From positions 3,831,001-3,895,000 of the forward strand of contig NZ_CP069370.1 of NCBI RefSeq assembly GCF_019623905.1: a stretch of 64,000 bases of DNA, written 5' to 3'. The position numbers were made by a program, and so were the translations under genes. This document shows, piece after piece, positions 36,363 to 45,694 of the stretch. The notes beneath the pieces are model-generated. The model ran no database searches and was not told the origin of the DNA. It was given only the letters and a program-made list of their open reading frames with translations. This stretch comes from Neotabrizicola shimadae (GTDB lineage Bacteria; Pseudomonadota; Alphaproteobacteria; Rhodobacterales; Rhodobacteraceae). The stretch's first letter is position 1. Each line of letters starts with the position of its first letter.

Positions 36363-36827
36363 ATGGTCGAGCTGTTTGCCTATACCGATGGCGCCTGTTC
36401 CGGCAATCCGGGGCCGGGCGGCTGGGGCGTGCTGTTGCAGGCGCGCGAAGACGGCAAGGTCGTCAAGACGCGCGAGCTGATGGGTGGCGAAGCCATGACC
36501 ACCAACAACCGCATGGAACTGCTGGCTGCCATCTCGGCGCTGGAGGCGCTGAAGCGAGGCACGGTCATCACCGTCATCACCGACAGCGCCTATGTGAAGA
36601 ACGGCGTGACCGAGTGGATCCATGGCTGGAAGCGCAAGAACTGGCGCACCGCAGGCGGCAGCCCGGTGAAGAACGTGGAGCTTTGGCAGCGGCTGGACGA
36701 GGCTCAGGCGCGCCACCGTGTGGAATGGCAGTGGATCAAGGGCCATGCCGGCCACCCCGAAAACGAGCGCGCCGATGAACTCGCCCGAACCGGCATGGCA
36801 CCGTTCAAGCCGGGGGCGGTTGCATGA
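36363..36827 (+). CDS. rnhA: Ribonuclease HI
   Basis: 154 residues from the ATG at 36363, with AAGGAG upstream. The catalytic acids are in Tyr-Thr-Asp-Gly-Ala-Cys, Asn-Asn-Arg-Met-Glu-Leu, Thr-Asp-Ser-Ala-Tyr-Val and Asn-Glu-Arg-Ala-Asp-Glu. The full basic-protrusion region Trp-Lys-Arg-Lys-Asn-Trp is present. It degrades RNA in RNA:DNA hybrids. The stop overlaps the TRIC gene start by 4 bases. Confidence 0.97.
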   Translation: MVELFAYTDGACSGNPGPGGWGVLLQAREDGKVVKTRELMGGEAMTTNNRMELLAAISALEALKRGTVITVITDSAYVKNGVTEWIHGWKRKNWRTAGGSPVKNVELWQRLDEAQARHRVEWQWIKGHAGHPENERADELARTGMAPFKPGAVA

Positions 36828-37483
36828 GCCCGCCAGCCCTGCACGTGCCGCCCGACGCGGTATTGCAGGCGCTGGATTACGGCTCGGTCATCGTCTTTGC
36901 CCTTACGGGGGCGCTGGTCGCCTCGCGGGCGCAGTTGGACGTGGTGGGGTTCATCTTCATCGCTTGTCTGACGGCGGTGGGCGGCGGCACGCTGCGCGAC
37001 GTGATGCTGGACCGAGAGGTGTTCTGGATCGGCGACCCCCTGGTGCTGGCCTTTGCCGCGCTTTCAGCAATTCTGGTGTTCTTTGGCGCGCACCGGCTGG
37101 AAAGCCGCTACCGCGTGCTTCTGTGGCTGGACGCCTGCGCCTTGGCCATCGCCGTGCCCGCCGGGGTGGCGGCGGCGGGGGCGATGGGCATGGCCTGGCC
37201 CGTGGTGCTGGTGATGGGCATGGCCACCGGCTGCATGGGCGGCCTGATGCGCGACGTGGTCTGCAATGAAGTGCCGCTGGTCCTGAAGCAAGGCGAGCTT
37301 TACGTTACCGCCGCTTTCGCGGGCACGGTGGCGGCCGTCTTGACCGGCGTGCTGGGCGGCAGTTCCGACCTTGGCCTCCTGGCCTGCGCGATGGCCACAT
37401 TTGCCCTGCGCGCCGGCTCCATCTCCTTCGGCTGGCGGCTGCCGGTCTACAAGCCGCGCCCGCCTCAGGTGCCGAAGCGGTAG
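36824..37483 (+). CDS. Trimeric intracellular cation channel (TRIC/UPF0126) family protein
   Basis: 219 residues with seven hydrophobic helices. Both halves carry the Gly-Gly-(Gly/Leu)-x-Arg-Asp-Val motif: Gly-Gly-Gly-Thr-Leu-Arg-Asp-Val and Gly-Gly-Leu-Met-Arg-Asp-Val. This is the hallmark of the inverted repeat in prokaryotic TRIC channels. These form trimeric, mainly K+-conducting channels. It is coupled to rnhA and converges with the RibD_C gene, overlapping its 3' end by 19 bases. Confidence 0.9.
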   Translation: MSPPALHVPPDAVLQALDYGSVIVFALTGALVASRAQLDVVGFIFIACLTAVGGGTLRDVMLDREVFWIGDPLVLAFAALSAILVFFGAHRLESRYRVLLWLDACALAIAVPAGVAAAGAMGMAWPVVLVMGMATGCMGGLMRDVVCNEVPLVLKQGELYVTAAFAGTVAAVLTGVLGGSSDLGLLACAMATFALRAGSISFGWRLPVYKPRPPQVPKR

Positions 37484-37992
37484 TCCAGGATCACCAGCCC
37501 CTTGCGGTATTGCTTGACCTCGGTCAGCTCCGGCACACGCGGGCCAGGGGCAGACGGCGGGAAGGTGCGGATCCCGGCCCCCAGGATGCGCGGCACGACG
37601 CACAGTTCCAGCCGGTCCAGCGCCCCCATGGCGATCAGCGCCGATTGCAGCATCGGCCCGCCGACGATCCAGACATCGCCATCGGCCAGACCGCGCAGCT
37701 TTTCCACCAGCGGCGCCAGTTCGCCCGACCAGATCTCGGCATCGCCGCGCAAGGGGCCCTTCAGCGACTGGCTGACCACGATGCCGCGCTTGCCCGGATA
37801 GGGCCAGTCGGGCGCCAGATCCAGCATGTGCTCATAGGTCCGACGGCCCATCACCACGGTGCCGATCCCGGCAATGAAGGCGTCATACCCCCAGTCCACG
37901 CCGTCGAAATCGTCCAGAAAGCTCACACCGCCATCGGCCTCTGCGGCGAAACCGTCCAGCGAGCTTGCCATCATCCCGCGCAGCCGTGCCAT
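37465..37992 (-). CDS. RibD C-terminal / dihydrofolate reductase-like protein
   Basis: 175 residues. Ala-Ser-Ser-Leu-Asp-Gly-Phe-Ala near residue 9 and Val-Met-Gly-Arg-Arg-Thr-Tyr-Glu at about 46-53 match the stand-alone RibD_C/YyaP-type family. A Val-Trp-Ile-Val-Gly-Gly-Pro nucleotide-binding turn follows. These proteins bind NADPH and resemble DHFR but their substrates are usually unknown. It diverges from the TetR-type gene across only 40 bases, which suggests that regulator controls it. Confidence 0.87.
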   Translation of the reverse strand: MARLRGMMASSLDGFAAEADGGVSFLDDFDGVDWGYDAFIAGIGTVVMGRRTYEHMLDLAPDWPYPGKRGIVVSQSLKGPLRGDAEIWSGELAPLVEKLRGLADGDVWIVGGPMLQSALIAMGALDRLELCVVPRILGAGIRTFPPSAPGPRVPELTEVKQYRKGLVILDYRFGT

Positions 37993-38032
37993 TTCGCTTT
38001 CCTTTTCGTGAATGGTCGTTTACTTATAAGCC

Positions 38033-38554
38033 ATGGCCAGACCAAGAACCATCCCCGATCCCGAAATCTTCGCGGCAATCCGCGCAATGCTGGCGCAGGG
38101 CGGCGACAAGGCGGTGGCCTTCTCCTCGGTCGCGCGCGCCACCGGGCTGGCCGCGCCGACGCTGGTGCAGCGTTATGGCTCGCGCGAGGGCATGGTGAAG
38201 GCCGCGCTGCTGTCAGCCTGGGATGACCTGGACGCCCGCACCGATGCGGCCGAGGCGGCGGCGCCCCTGAACGCCAAGGGCGCAGTGGCGTTGCTCAAGG
38301 CGCTGAACGACGATGAGGGCGGGCCAGATGACCTGGGCCTGCTGGCGGTAGAATTCCGAGATCCCGCCCTGCGCGCCAGGGCCGAAGCCTGGCGCACCAG
38401 GGTCGAGGCGGCGCTGGCCACCCGGCTTGGCGGCGGCGGCAAGGGGCGCGAACTGGCGGCGATCCTCTTCGCCGCCTGGCAGGGGCAGGCGCTGTGGTCC
38501 ATGGCAGGCGGCCGCGGCTTCCGCCTGAAGGACGCGCTCAAGCGGCTGGACTGA
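38033..38554 (+). CDS. TetR-family transcriptional regulator
   Basis: 173 residues. The N-terminal helix-turn-helix spans about 10-57 (Phe-Ser-Ser-Val-Ala-Arg-Ala-Thr-Gly-Leu-Ala-Ala-Pro-Thr-Leu-Val-Gln-Arg-Tyr). The C-terminal ligand domain is short and Ala-rich. The 40-base region shared with the divergent RibD_C gene has GTGAATGGTCGTTTAC, a partly symmetric GTnAA-N6-TTnAC element that could be its operator. The ligand is unknown. It ends exactly where the convergent GlsB gene ends. Confidence 0.85.
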   Translation: MARPRTIPDPEIFAAIRAMLAQGGDKAVAFSSVARATGLAAPTLVQRYGSREGMVKAALLSAWDDLDARTDAAEAAAPLNAKGAVALLKALNDDEGGPDDLGLLAVEFRDPALRARAEAWRTRVEAALATRLGGGGKGRELAAILFAAWQGQALWSMAGGRGFRLKDALKRLD

Positions 38555-38794
38555 TCAGCGCCGCAGATAGACCTGCCACAGCCAGATCACGATCAGCGCG
38601 CCGATCACGGCGCCGATCACTCCCGAAAGCCCGCCCAGCACGGCAAAGACCAGGCGCAGCACGGTCCCGCCGACCAGCGCCCCCAGCATCCCGATCAGGA
38701 TGGTGGTCATCGCATCGGTGCGCATCCGCAGCATCCGCGTGGCGACAAAGCCGGCGACGGCGCCAAGCGCCAGAAAGGCGATGATCGAGGCCAT
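38555..38794 (-). CDS. GlsB/YeaQ/YmgE family small membrane protein
   Basis: 79 residues from the ATG at 38794, with GGGAGG upstream. It has three hydrophobic segments rich in Gly and Ala. The pattern Leu-Gly-Ala-Val-Ala-Gly-Phe-Val-Ala-Thr then Ile-Gly-Met-Leu-Gly-Ala-Leu-Val-Gly-Gly is typical of this transglycosylase-associated, general-stress family. The function is not established. It is immediately convergent with the TetR gene. Confidence 0.85.
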   Translation of the reverse strand: MASIIAFLALGAVAGFVATRMLRMRTDAMTTILIGMLGALVGGTVLRLVFAVLGGLSGVIGAVIGALIVIWLWQVYLRR

Positions 38795-38860
38795 GGCGCC
38801 CATCCTCCCATCCATGCGGACAGGCACAATATGGAACGCTTCCGCCCGCGCGAAAAGGGA

Positions 38861-39757
38861 TCAGCCCAGCCGGTCGGGAAGGGCCGCCCCGCGCAGGAAA
38901 TCGGCGGCGGGCAGGGCTCGCTTGCCTTCGCGCTGCGCCTCCAGCACCTCCACCGCGCCCGTGCCGCAGGCGATGGTCAGGCCATGCAGCACCTGCCCCG
39001 GCGTCCCCGCTCCTTGCGCAAGGCGCGACCGCAACAGCTTCACCCGCTCGCCGCCGATCTCGCACCAGGCGCCGGGAAAGGGGGAGAGGCCGCGGATCCG
39101 GCGGTCCACCTCTACGGCGGGCAGGGTCCAGTCGATGCGCGCCTCGGCCTTGTCGATCTTGGCGGCATAGGTCAAGCCCGCCTCGGGCTGCGGCTCGGGC
39201 GTCAGATCTGGCAGGCGGTCCAGCGCCGTCACGATCAGCCGTGCACCCATGGCCGACAGCCGGTCGTGCAGGTCCTGCGCGGTATCCTCCGGCCCGATCG
39301 GCAACGCCTCGCGCATGAGCACCGGGCCGGTGTCCAACCCGGCCTCCATCTGCATGATGCAGATGCCCGTCTCGGTATCCCCCGCCAGGATTGCGCGCTG
39401 GATCGGCGCCGCGCCGCGCCAGCGCGGCAGAAGCGAGGCGTGGATGTTCAGGCAGCCAAAGCGCGGCGCATCCAGCGCCGCTTGCGGCAGGATCAGCCCA
39501 TAGGCCACCACCACCGCCACATCCGCCTGCATCCCGGCAAGCTCGGCCAGCGCCTCTGCCCCCCGCAGCGACACCGGGTGATGCACCGGCAGACCCAGTT
39601 CTTCCGCCGCCGCCTGCACCGGGCTGGGACGCGGCTGCTTGCCGCGCCCTGCGGGCCGGGGCGGTTGGCACCAGACGCCCACGACCTCATGCGCCGCAGC
39701 CAGCGCACGCAGCACGGGCACCGAAAAGTCGGGCGTGCCCATGAACACCACGCGCAT
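38861..39757 (-). CDS. fmt: Methionyl-tRNA formyltransferase
   Basis: 298 residues from the ATG at 39757, which overlaps the preceding stop as TGATG. The start [10 protein letters not shown] and the catalytic block [17 protein letters not shown] are present. Asp-Thr-Gly follows, then a C-terminal OB-fold. It formylates initiator Met-tRNA. It sits directly downstream of three peptide deformylase-family genes, which remove the same formyl group. Confidence 0.97.
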   Translation of the reverse strand: MRVVFMGTPDFSVPVLRALAAAHEVVGVWCQPPRPAGRGKQPRPSPVQAAAEELGLPVHHPVSLRGAEALAELAGMQADVAVVVAYGLILPQAALDAPRFGCLNIHASLLPRWRGAAPIQRAILAGDTETGICIMQMEAGLDTGPVLMREALPIGPEDTAQDLHDRLSAMGARLIVTALDRLPDLTPEPQPEAGLTYAAKIDKAEARIDWTLPAVEVDRRIRGLSPFPGAWCEIGGERVKLLRSRLAQGAGTPGQVLHGLTIACGTGAVEVLEAQREGKRALPAADFLRGAALPDRLG

Positions 39758-40257
39758 CAGCGGCCTCCCAGCTTGTCGGCCCGCTTGATCAGCATCGACC
39801 GCTTCAGCGGCGACAGGTGGTCGAAGTACATCTTCCCCGCCAGATGGTCGATCTGGTGCTGCACCGACGTCGCCCACAGAAGCACGAAATCCCGCTCTTC
39901 CCAGACCCCGTCCGCATTCAGGAACCGCACCGTCACCGCGCGCGGCCGCCGGATCACCGCCGACACACCGGGCAGGTTGGGGCTGGCCTCCTCGTGCTCG
40001 CGCAACTCGACCGAGGCATGCAGCACGGTCGGGTTCGCCATCCGCACCGCCTGCCCGCGGGCCTCCGACGCATCCACCACGGCCAGCGCCAGCGGCACGC
40101 CGATCTGCACGGCGGCAAGACCCACGCCGGGCATCGCCTCCATCGTGTCGATCATGTCGGCCCAGGTGGCGCGGATCTCGTCGGTAATCGTCTCGACCGG
40201 GGCCGCCGGGCGGCGCAGCACCGGGTTGGGCCAGCGCAGGCAGGGGCGGACGGTCAC
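39757..40257 (-). CDS. Degenerate peptide deformylase-like protein
   Basis: 166 residues, clearly deformylase by [10 protein letters not shown] (44-53). Two catalytic features are lost. The Glu-Gly-Cys-Leu-Ser box reads Glu-Ala-Ser-Pro-Asn (90-94), replacing the metal-binding Cys with Ser92. The His-Glu-x-x-His box reads His-Gln-Ile-Asp-His (134-138), replacing the catalytic Glu with Gln135. Both histidine ligands remain. It is probably not an active deformylase and may bind ribosomes or peptides, or modulate its two neighbours. It overlaps def upstream by 4 bases. Confidence 0.88.
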   Translation of the reverse strand: MTVRPCLRWPNPVLRRPAAPVETITDEIRATWADMIDTMEAMPGVGLAAVQIGVPLALAVVDASEARGQAVRMANPTVLHASVELREHEEASPNLPGVSAVIRRPRAVTVRFLNADGVWEERDFVLLWATSVQHQIDHLAGKMYFDHLSPLKRSMLIKRADKLGGR

Positions 40258-40733
40258 GCGTCTGCCCCGACGCGGTTTTCCGGCGGGACGCGGTCCAGCA
40301 TCAGGATGCCGTCCAGATGATCGGCCTCGTGTTGCGCGCAGATCGCGTCAAAGCGGGTGAGGATCTCGTGGAACTCCTGCCCGTCCAGATCGGTCCAGCG
40401 CAGCCGCACGGCGGCGGCGCGCGGCACCTGCGCCGTGATGCCGGGGATCGACAGGCAGCCCTCCGGCCCCGTCACGAGCGTGTCCGACCGCCAGAGGATC
40501 TCCGGGTTCAGCAGCACGCGCGGGTTCGGCTTGCCCTCTTTCCAGCCGGTATCCATCACGAACAGCCGGATCATGTGCCCCACCTGCGGCGCAGCCAGCC
40601 CCCGGCCCGGCGCGGCATACATCGTCTCCAGCATGTCGGCGGCAAGCTGCCGTGTAGCGGCATCGGCCATGGCCGGGGTGCAGGGGGTGGTCAGCCGTTC
40701 ATCCGGCCAGGTGACAAGGGGCAGGATCGCCAT
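40254..40733 (-). CDS. def: Peptide deformylase (second copy)
   Basis: 159 residues. Motif 1 is [10 protein letters not shown] (43-52). Motif 2 is Glu-Gly-Cys-Leu-Ser-Ile-Pro-Gly with metal ligand Cys93. Motif 3 is His-Glu-Ala-Asp-His with Glu136. All catalytic residues are present. It should remove N-formyl groups from nascent proteins. It is more diverged than the next upstream copy (short C-terminus, no basic helix), so it may have a narrower range. The start shares one base with the previous stop. Confidence 0.93.
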   Translation of the reverse strand: MAILPLVTWPDERLTTPCTPAMADAATRQLAADMLETMYAAPGRGLAAPQVGHMIRLFVMDTGWKEGKPNPRVLLNPEILWRSDTLVTGPEGCLSIPGITAQVPRAAAVRLRWTDLDGQEFHEILTRFDAICAQHEADHLDGILMLDRVPPENRVGADA

Positions 40734-41251
40734 CAGCCGCGCGCCCGCTCGCGCTTCAGCTTTTCCATCTTGCGCGTGATCATCTGCCGCTTCAGCGGAC
40801 CAAGGTAATCAATGAACAGCTTGCCGTTCAGATGGTCGATCTCGTGCTGCACGCAGGTCGCCCACAGCCCTTCGAACTCTTCCTCCTGCGGCAGGCCGTC
40901 GATGCCCGTCCAGGCCACGCGCACACGGGCTGGCCGCTCGACATCGGCATACTGGTCGGGGATCGACAGACAGCCTTCCTCATAGGTGTTCAGATCTTCA
41001 GAGGCCCATGTGACCGAAGGGTTGAACAGCACCATCGGCCGCTGCGGAAGGTCCGGCCCCTTCACGCAATCCATCACCAGAAGCCGCTTGGTCACGCCCA
41101 CCTGCGGCGCGGCCAGGCCCACGCCCGGCGCATCGTACATCGTGTCCAGCATGTCCTCGGCCAGCTTGCGCAAATCCGGCGTGATCTCTGTCACGGGATC
41201 GCAGACCTTCTTGAGGCGCGGGTCGGGATGAATGAGGATAGGGCGGATCAT
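40733..41251 (-). CDS. def: Peptide deformylase (canonical copy)
   Basis: 172 residues. [10 protein letters not shown] is at 43-52, Glu-Gly-Cys-Leu-Ser-Ile-Pro at 92-98 (Cys94) and His-Glu-Ile-Asp-His at 136-140. It has the full basic C-terminal helix (Lys-Arg-Gln-Met-Ile-Thr-Arg-Lys-Met-Glu-Lys) used for ribosome binding. This is the main deformylase and the first gene of the def-def-def-like-fmt operon. It diverges from the PatB/MalY-like gene across about 180 bases that hold both promoters. Confidence 0.96.
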   Translation of the reverse strand: MIRPILIHPDPRLKKVCDPVTEITPDLRKLAEDMLDTMYDAPGVGLAAPQVGVTKRLLVMDCVKGPDLPQRPMVLFNPSVTWASEDLNTYEEGCLSIPDQYADVERPARVRVAWTGIDGLPQEEEFEGLWATCVQHEIDHLNGKLFIDYLGPLKRQMITRKMEKLKRERARG

Positions 41252-41435
41252 GGCCGGGATTTACGGCGCGCCCGGCATCGGCGCAAGGGGAAGGCCAGCG
41301 GAAGCGCAAACCCAATCACGAGGGAAAGAATCCCAGAATACAGGTGGAATCCGGGACCATGTTGCAGGATGCGCCGAAAAACAGGGAACACTTCCCGAAA
41401 CGCATGTCATACTTGGAACAAGAGACCTGAACCAC

Positions 41436-42623
41436 ATGAGCAGACCGGACATGAGCTTCGACGAACCCATCAACCGCATCGGCAGCCATTGCGTCAAGTG
41501 GGACATGATGGCCCCGCTTTACGGCGTCGCCCCGCAAGAGGGGCTGGCCATGTGGGTCGCGGACATGGAGTTCAAGGCCGCCCCGCCGATCCAGTGCGCG
41601 CTGGAAAAGATGCTGGCCCACGGCGTCTATGGCTATTTCGGCGACGACAGCGCCTATCTGGACGCGATCCGCTGGTGGATGGCCACCCGCCACGGCTGGA
41701 CCGTGGAAAAGGACTGGATCTTCACCACCCACGGCCTCGTCCACGGCACCGCCATGTGCATCGACGCCTTCACCGAAGCCGGTGACGGCGTGGTGCTGAT
41801 GACCCCGGTGTACCATGCTTTCGCCCGCATCATCAAAGCCGCGGGCCGGCAGGTGGTGGAATGTCCGCTGTCCACGGTGAACGGCCGGTACGAACCCGAC
41901 TTCGCCGCCTGGGATGCCCAGATGACCGGCAAGGAACGCATGTTCATCCTGTGCTCGCCGCACAACCCCGGCGGGCGCGTCTGGACGGCCGAGGAACTGC
42001 GCGGCGTTGCCGATTTCTGCAAGCGCCACGACCTGATCCTGATCTCGGACGAAATCCACCACGATCTCGTCTATCCCGGACAGAAACACCTGCCCATGGC
42101 CGTGGCCGCGCCCGACATCGCCGACCGTCTGGTCATGATGACCGCCACCACCAAGACCTTCAACATCGCGGGCGCCCATACGGGCAATGTCATCATCGCC
42201 GACGAAGCCCTGCGCAAACGCTTCAGTGACCGGATGATGGCGATGGGCATCTCGCCCAATGCCTTCGGGATGCACATGGCAACGGCCGCCTATTCGCCCG
42301 AGGGCGCCGCCTGGGTCGATGACCTGATGCGCTATCTCGACGGCAATCGCCGCGCCTTCGATGCCGGCGTGAACGCCATTCCCGGCTTGCGCTCGATGCC
42401 GCTGGAAGCCACCTACCTTGCCTGGGTCGATTTCGCGGGCACCGGCATGGGCCTTCCCGAAGTCATCGCCCGTGTCGAGAAAGAGGCGAAGATCGCCACC
42501 AACCACGGCACGGCCTTTGGCCTGGGTGGAGAAAGCTTCCTGCGCTTCAACCTCGCCGCGCCGCGCGCACAGGTGCAGGAAGCGGTCGCACGGCTACAGC
42601 GCGTCTTCGGCGACCTTCAGTAG
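41436..42623 (+). CDS. MalY/PatB family PLP-dependent aminotransferase (cystathionine beta-lyase-like)
   Basis: 395 residues from the ATG at 41436; another ATG six codons later is possible. The MalY/PatB start Trp-Val-Ala-Asp-Met-Glu-Phe and Gly-Val-Tyr-Gly-Tyr-Phe are diagnostic. Ser-Pro-His-Asn-Pro-Gly-Gly-Arg-Val and Ser-Asp-Glu-Ile-His-His-Asp-Leu-Val follow. The PLP lysine is in Thr-Thr-Lys-Thr-Phe-Asn-Ile-Ala-Gly. The family cleaves C-S bonds of cystathionine and similar compounds, giving homocysteine, ammonia and pyruvate. It is a single gene; the next gene is convergent. Confidence 0.92.
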   Translation: MSRPDMSFDEPINRIGSHCVKWDMMAPLYGVAPQEGLAMWVADMEFKAAPPIQCALEKMLAHGVYGYFGDDSAYLDAIRWWMATRHGWTVEKDWIFTTHGLVHGTAMCIDAFTEAGDGVVLMTPVYHAFARIIKAAGRQVVECPLSTVNGRYEPDFAAWDAQMTGKERMFILCSPHNPGGRVWTAEELRGVADFCKRHDLILISDEIHHDLVYPGQKHLPMAVAAPDIADRLVMMTATTKTFNIAGAHTGNVIIADEALRKRFSDRMMAMGISPNAFGMHMATAAYSPEGAAWVDDLMRYLDGNRRAFDAGVNAIPGLRSMPLEATYLAWVDFAGTGMGLPEVIARVEKEAKIATNHGTAFGLGGESFLRFNLAAPRAQVQEAVARLQRVFGDLQ

Positions 42624-42656
42624 AACCGGCAAGGGATGGGCAATCTGCCCGTCCCC

Positions 42657-43007
42657 CTATGCCTTGGGCAGGTATCCGACCGGCCCGCTGTCATCCCGCC
42701 AGAAATCCAGCGGTGCGGAATCCCGTGCGGCGGTGGACCGCTTGAACGTGCAGACCAGCTCGCCATTCTGTTCGCTGCTGGCCACGATCAGGCACTGCAG
42801 GATCGGCCGCGACCCGTCGTACACATCGACCAGCCCGCGCAGCCGCGGGGTCAGAGTCGCATCCAGTGCCATGCCGTCATGCCAAAGCCGCAGCACCGGG
42901 AAGACGGCATCGCCCACCTGAACCCGCAGGCGCGACTTGCGGCGGCGTTGCATAAGGCGGGCCTGTTCCAGACCCTCGCGAAGTTCACGGGACAGAAACT
43001 CGAACAT
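42657..43007 (-). CDS. Conserved hypothetical protein
   Basis: 116 residues from the ATG at 43007, preceded by a near-perfect AAGGAGG seven bases upstream. I remember close relatives in other Rhodobacteraceae but no function. A basic N-terminal segment (Met-Gln-Arg-Arg-Arg-Lys-Ser-Arg-Leu-Arg-Val-Gln-Val-Gly) leads into a small mostly beta fold. It ends with Arg-Ala-Pro-Leu-Asp-Phe-Trp-Arg-like and Val-Gly-Tyr-Leu-Pro-Lys-Ala. There is no membrane helix or signal. The strong ribosome site suggests abundant expression. Confidence 0.75.
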   Translation of the reverse strand: MFEFLSRELREGLEQARLMQRRRKSRLRVQVGDAVFPVLRLWHDGMALDATLTPRLRGLVDVYDGSRPILQCLIVASSEQNGELVCTFKRSTAARDSAPLDFWRDDSGPVGYLPKA

Positions 43008-43270
43008 GGCAATGCCTCCTTGAGTCAAATTGTGCGTCAGAAACGTTCAATATCAATGGAAAGCGGTCATGATTCCGGCAGATATCCGGGGTGTTGCGGC
43101 AGTGCATCGCAGTACGACAAGATTGTGTCATTCCCGCATCTGCCGCAAGGTCAATCTGTTCCGCAGGCCCGTCTGACGGGGCGATTTCCGGCTGGGGCGT
43201 TGCGCGCGGTCCTCCGATCGGGTTCTGTCCCGCCGCCAGGATCCCAGGTTCGGCTGGCAAGAGGGGTCGG

Positions 43271-44227
43271 ATGGACGGCAGGCCTGATCACGGCGGAGGA
43301 CTCGATTCGGCGGCGGCCCGCTGGGGCGGCACGCGCGCCGACTGGCTTGACCTGTCCACCGGCATCAACCCCACGCCCTATCCCATGCCCGACCTGCCCG
43401 CCGACGCCTGGACCGCTCTGCCCGATGCCGCCGCCGCCGCACGGCTGGAGGCCGCGGCCCGCGCCTTCTGGCAGGTGCCCGAAGGCGCTGCCATCCTTGC
43501 CACCAACGGCGCCTCGGCTCCCATCGCCCTGCTGCCCCACCTGCTTCCGCCGGCCCAAGTGCGCATCGACGGCCCCACCTACAACGAACATGCCCGCGCC
43601 TTCCGCGCCGCCGGCTGGACGCTGACCGAAGGCCCGGCGCAGGCGATGGTCGCCGTCCACCCTAACAACCCCGATGGCCGGCTCTGGCGCGCGGACCAGA
43701 TCGACGCCTCCGCATTGGCCATCATCGACGAAAGCTTCGGCGAGGTGACGCCCGGCCAAAGCCTCATCGCCCTGGCCGCCCGGCCCAGCACCGTCGTCCT
43801 GAAAAGCTTCGGCAAGTTCTGGGGACTCGCCGGCCTGCGCCTGGGCTTCGCCATCGGCGACCCGGCGCTGATCCAGCAACTCGCCACCCGCCTTGGCCCC
43901 TGGCCGGTCTCCGGCCCCGCGCTGGCCATCGCCACTGCCGCCCTGACCGATCCCGTCTGGACCGAAGCCACCCGCTGCCGCCTCGCGGAAGACGCCAGCC
44001 GGCTGGATGCGCTCGTCACCGCCCGCGGCGCCACACTGGTCGGCGGCACCGACCTGTTCCGCCTGTATGACACGGGCGATGCGCAGGCGTGGCAGGATGG
44101 CCTCGCCCGGCACCGGATCCTGGGCCGGGTCTTCCCCTATTCTTCCCGCTGGCTCAGGCTGGGCCTGCCGGGCACACCGCAACACTGGCAGCGGCTCTCC
44201 GCCGCGCTGAACGAGGTCGGACGATGA
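43271..44227 (+). CDS. cobC: Threonine-phosphate decarboxylase-like aminotransferase CobC
   Basis: 318 residues from the ATG at 43271, with GAGGGG upstream. His-Gly-Gly-Gly-Leu near residue 7, Leu-Asp-Leu-Ser-Thr-Gly-Ile-Asn-Pro and Val-His-Pro-Asn-Asn-Pro-Asp-Gly are present. The PLP lysine is in [12 protein letters not shown]. CobC/CobD decarboxylates L-threonine O-3-phosphate to aminopropanol phosphate, which CbiB/CobD attaches to cobyric acid. Its stop overlaps the cobD start. I looked for a cobalamin riboswitch in the 263 bases upstream and did not see one. Confidence 0.93.
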   Translation: MDGRPDHGGGLDSAAARWGGTRADWLDLSTGINPTPYPMPDLPADAWTALPDAAAAARLEAAARAFWQVPEGAAILATNGASAPIALLPHLLPPAQVRIDGPTYNEHARAFRAAGWTLTEGPAQAMVAVHPNNPDGRLWRADQIDASALAIIDESFGEVTPGQSLIALAARPSTVVLKSFGKFWGLAGLRLGFAIGDPALIQQLATRLGPWPVSGPALAIATAALTDPVWTEATRCRLAEDASRLDALVTARGATLVGGTDLFRLYDTGDAQAWQDGLARHRILGRVFPYSSRWLRLGLPGTPQHWQRLSAALNEVGR

Positions 44228-45132
44228 GCGCATCCCTTCTGGCCCCCGCGATGCTGGTCGACGCCGCCCTGGGCGAGCCCGGCTGGCTCTGGAACCGCTG
44301 GCCGCATCCCGCCGTGCTGATGGGCCGCGCGGTCGAATGGCTCGACCGCCGCCTGAACCGGGGCGAGGGCCGCAAGGCCAAGGGCGTGGTCTCCGTCATC
44401 CTCCTCTGCCTCGGTGCCGGGCTCATCGGCGGCCTCATCGCGGCCGTACCCGATTTCGGCCTTCTGGAACTGATCGTCGCCGCCATCCTCCTCGCGCAGC
44501 GCAGCCTGTCCCAACACGTCCGCGCCGTGGCCGACGCGCTCCGCCTCTCCCTCGCCGATGGCCGCCGCGCCGTGGCCATGATCGTGGGCCGCGACACCGC
44601 AAACATGACCCGCCCCGATGTCGCCCGCGCCGCCATCGAAAGCGCCGCCGAAAACCTGTCCGACGGCGTGATCGCCCCCGCCTTCTGGTTCCTCGTGGGC
44701 GGCCTGCCCGCCATGATGATCTACAAGGCCATCAACACCGCCGACAGCATGGTCGGCCACCGCACCCCGCAGTACGAATCCTACGGCTGGGCCTCGGCGC
44801 GGCTGGACGATGTGCTGAACTGGATCCCCGCGCGCCTCACCGCCGTGCTGATCGCCGTCGCCCACGGCTGGTTCGACAGCCGCCCGATCCGCCGCGATGC
44901 CGTTCTGCACCGCTCGCCCAATGCCGGCTGGCCCGAGGCGGCAATGGCCGTGGTGCTGAACGTCTCCCTCTCCGGCCCGCGCAGCTATCACGGCGAACGG
45001 CGCGACTATCCCTGGGTCTGGCCCGAAGGCCGCCGCGACATCGGCCCCGACGAGATCGACGCCGCCGTTCTGGCGCTCTGGCGCGCCTGGGGCGCGGCGC
45101 TGGTCATCGCCCTTCTCATTTCGCTTGTCTGA
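44224..45132 (+). CDS. cobD: Adenosylcobinamide-phosphate synthase
   Basis: 302 residues with four or five membrane helices. Typical blocks are Asp-Ala-Ala-Leu-Gly-Glu-Pro, His-Pro-Ala-Val-Leu-Met-Gly, Val-Gly-Arg-Asp-Thr-Ala, [10 protein letters not shown] and [12 protein letters not shown]. It joins aminopropanol phosphate to adenosylcobyric acid in the inner membrane (called CbiB in enterics). It is translationally coupled to cobC, and the MOSC gene follows 7 bases later. Confidence 0.95.
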   Translation: MSASLLAPAMLVDAALGEPGWLWNRWPHPAVLMGRAVEWLDRRLNRGEGRKAKGVVSVILLCLGAGLIGGLIAAVPDFGLLELIVAAILLAQRSLSQHVRAVADALRLSLADGRRAVAMIVGRDTANMTRPDVARAAIESAAENLSDGVIAPAFWFLVGGLPAMMIYKAINTADSMVGHRTPQYESYGWASARLDDVLNWIPARLTAVLIAVAHGWFDSRPIRRDAVLHRSPNAGWPEAAMAVVLNVSLSGPRSYHGERRDYPWVWPEGRRDIGPDEIDAAVLALWRAWGAALVIALLISLV

Positions 45133-45139
45133 GGCCCCC

Positions 45140-45694
45140 ATGCACATCACCGCCCAGGAACTCGCCGACGCGCTTCCGCATGTGCTGGCCGCCCCGAAGG
45201 ACGAAACCGTGGTGGACAGCCTCTGCTTCCGCCCCGCCCGCAACCAGCGCAGCTTCCCCGACCGCCTGCGCCTGACCCGCGCCGAAGGCATCCCCGGCGA
45301 CCGCTGGCTGACCGAACCCTGGCTCCAGCTCCCCGACGGAAGCCCCGACCCCGAGATCCAGGTCTCGATCCTGCCGCTCCGCGTGCTCGATCTCGTCTGG
45401 CGCGACCGCGAGGGCACGGTCCACCCCGGCGATCCCATCGTGGCCGACCTCGACTGCTCCACCGCCAACCTGCCGCCCGGCACGCTCCTGGCCGCGGGCA
45501 CGGCGGTGCTGCGCGTCTCGGCCCTGTTCAACGACGGCTGCGCCAAGTGGAAGGCCCGCTACGGCGCCGCCGCCCGCGCCTGGGTCGATGCCCCCGGCCA
45601 CCCCGACCTGCGCCTGCGCGGCATCCTCTGCGCCGTGGAACAGGATGGCGAGGTGGCGGTGGGCGATGCGCTGAGGGTCATCCGGCGCGGCTAG
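45140..45694 (+). CDS. MOSC domain-like protein
   Basis: 184 residues from the ATG at 45140, with GAGG upstream. Recognisable are Ser-Leu-Cys-Phe-Arg-Pro-Ala-Arg-Asn and Glu-Gly-Ile-Pro-Gly-Asp-Arg-Trp. A Gln-Val-Ser-Ile-Leu segment and a conserved cysteine in Asn-Asp-Gly-Cys-Ala-Lys-Trp-Lys-Ala-Arg-Tyr-Gly follow. That combination matches MOSC (molybdenum cofactor sulfurase C-terminal) domains, which bind the cofactor or handle sulfur. The partner is unknown. It follows cobD but a link to cobalamin synthesis is not implied. It overlaps the convergent flavoprotein gene by 17 bases. Confidence 0.82.
   Translation: MHITAQELADALPHVLAAPKDETVVDSLCFRPARNQRSFPDRLRLTRAEGIPGDRWLTEPWLQLPDGSPDPEIQVSILPLRVLDLVWRDREGTVHPGDPIVADLDCSTANLPPGTLLAAGTAVLRVSALFNDGCAKWKARYGAAARAWVDAPGHPDLRLRGILCAVEQDGEVAVGDALRVIRRG

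Noticed and set aside
43008-43270. Cobalamin riboswitch upstream of cobC
   Set aside because: No B12-box consensus or typical conserved loop could be found in the 263 bases, so none is annotated.
36000-44000. dif recombination site near the composition switch
   Set aside because: No segment resembled the 28-base XerCD consensus closely enough. The AT-rich stretches at 38000-38032 and 43029-43100 do not fit.
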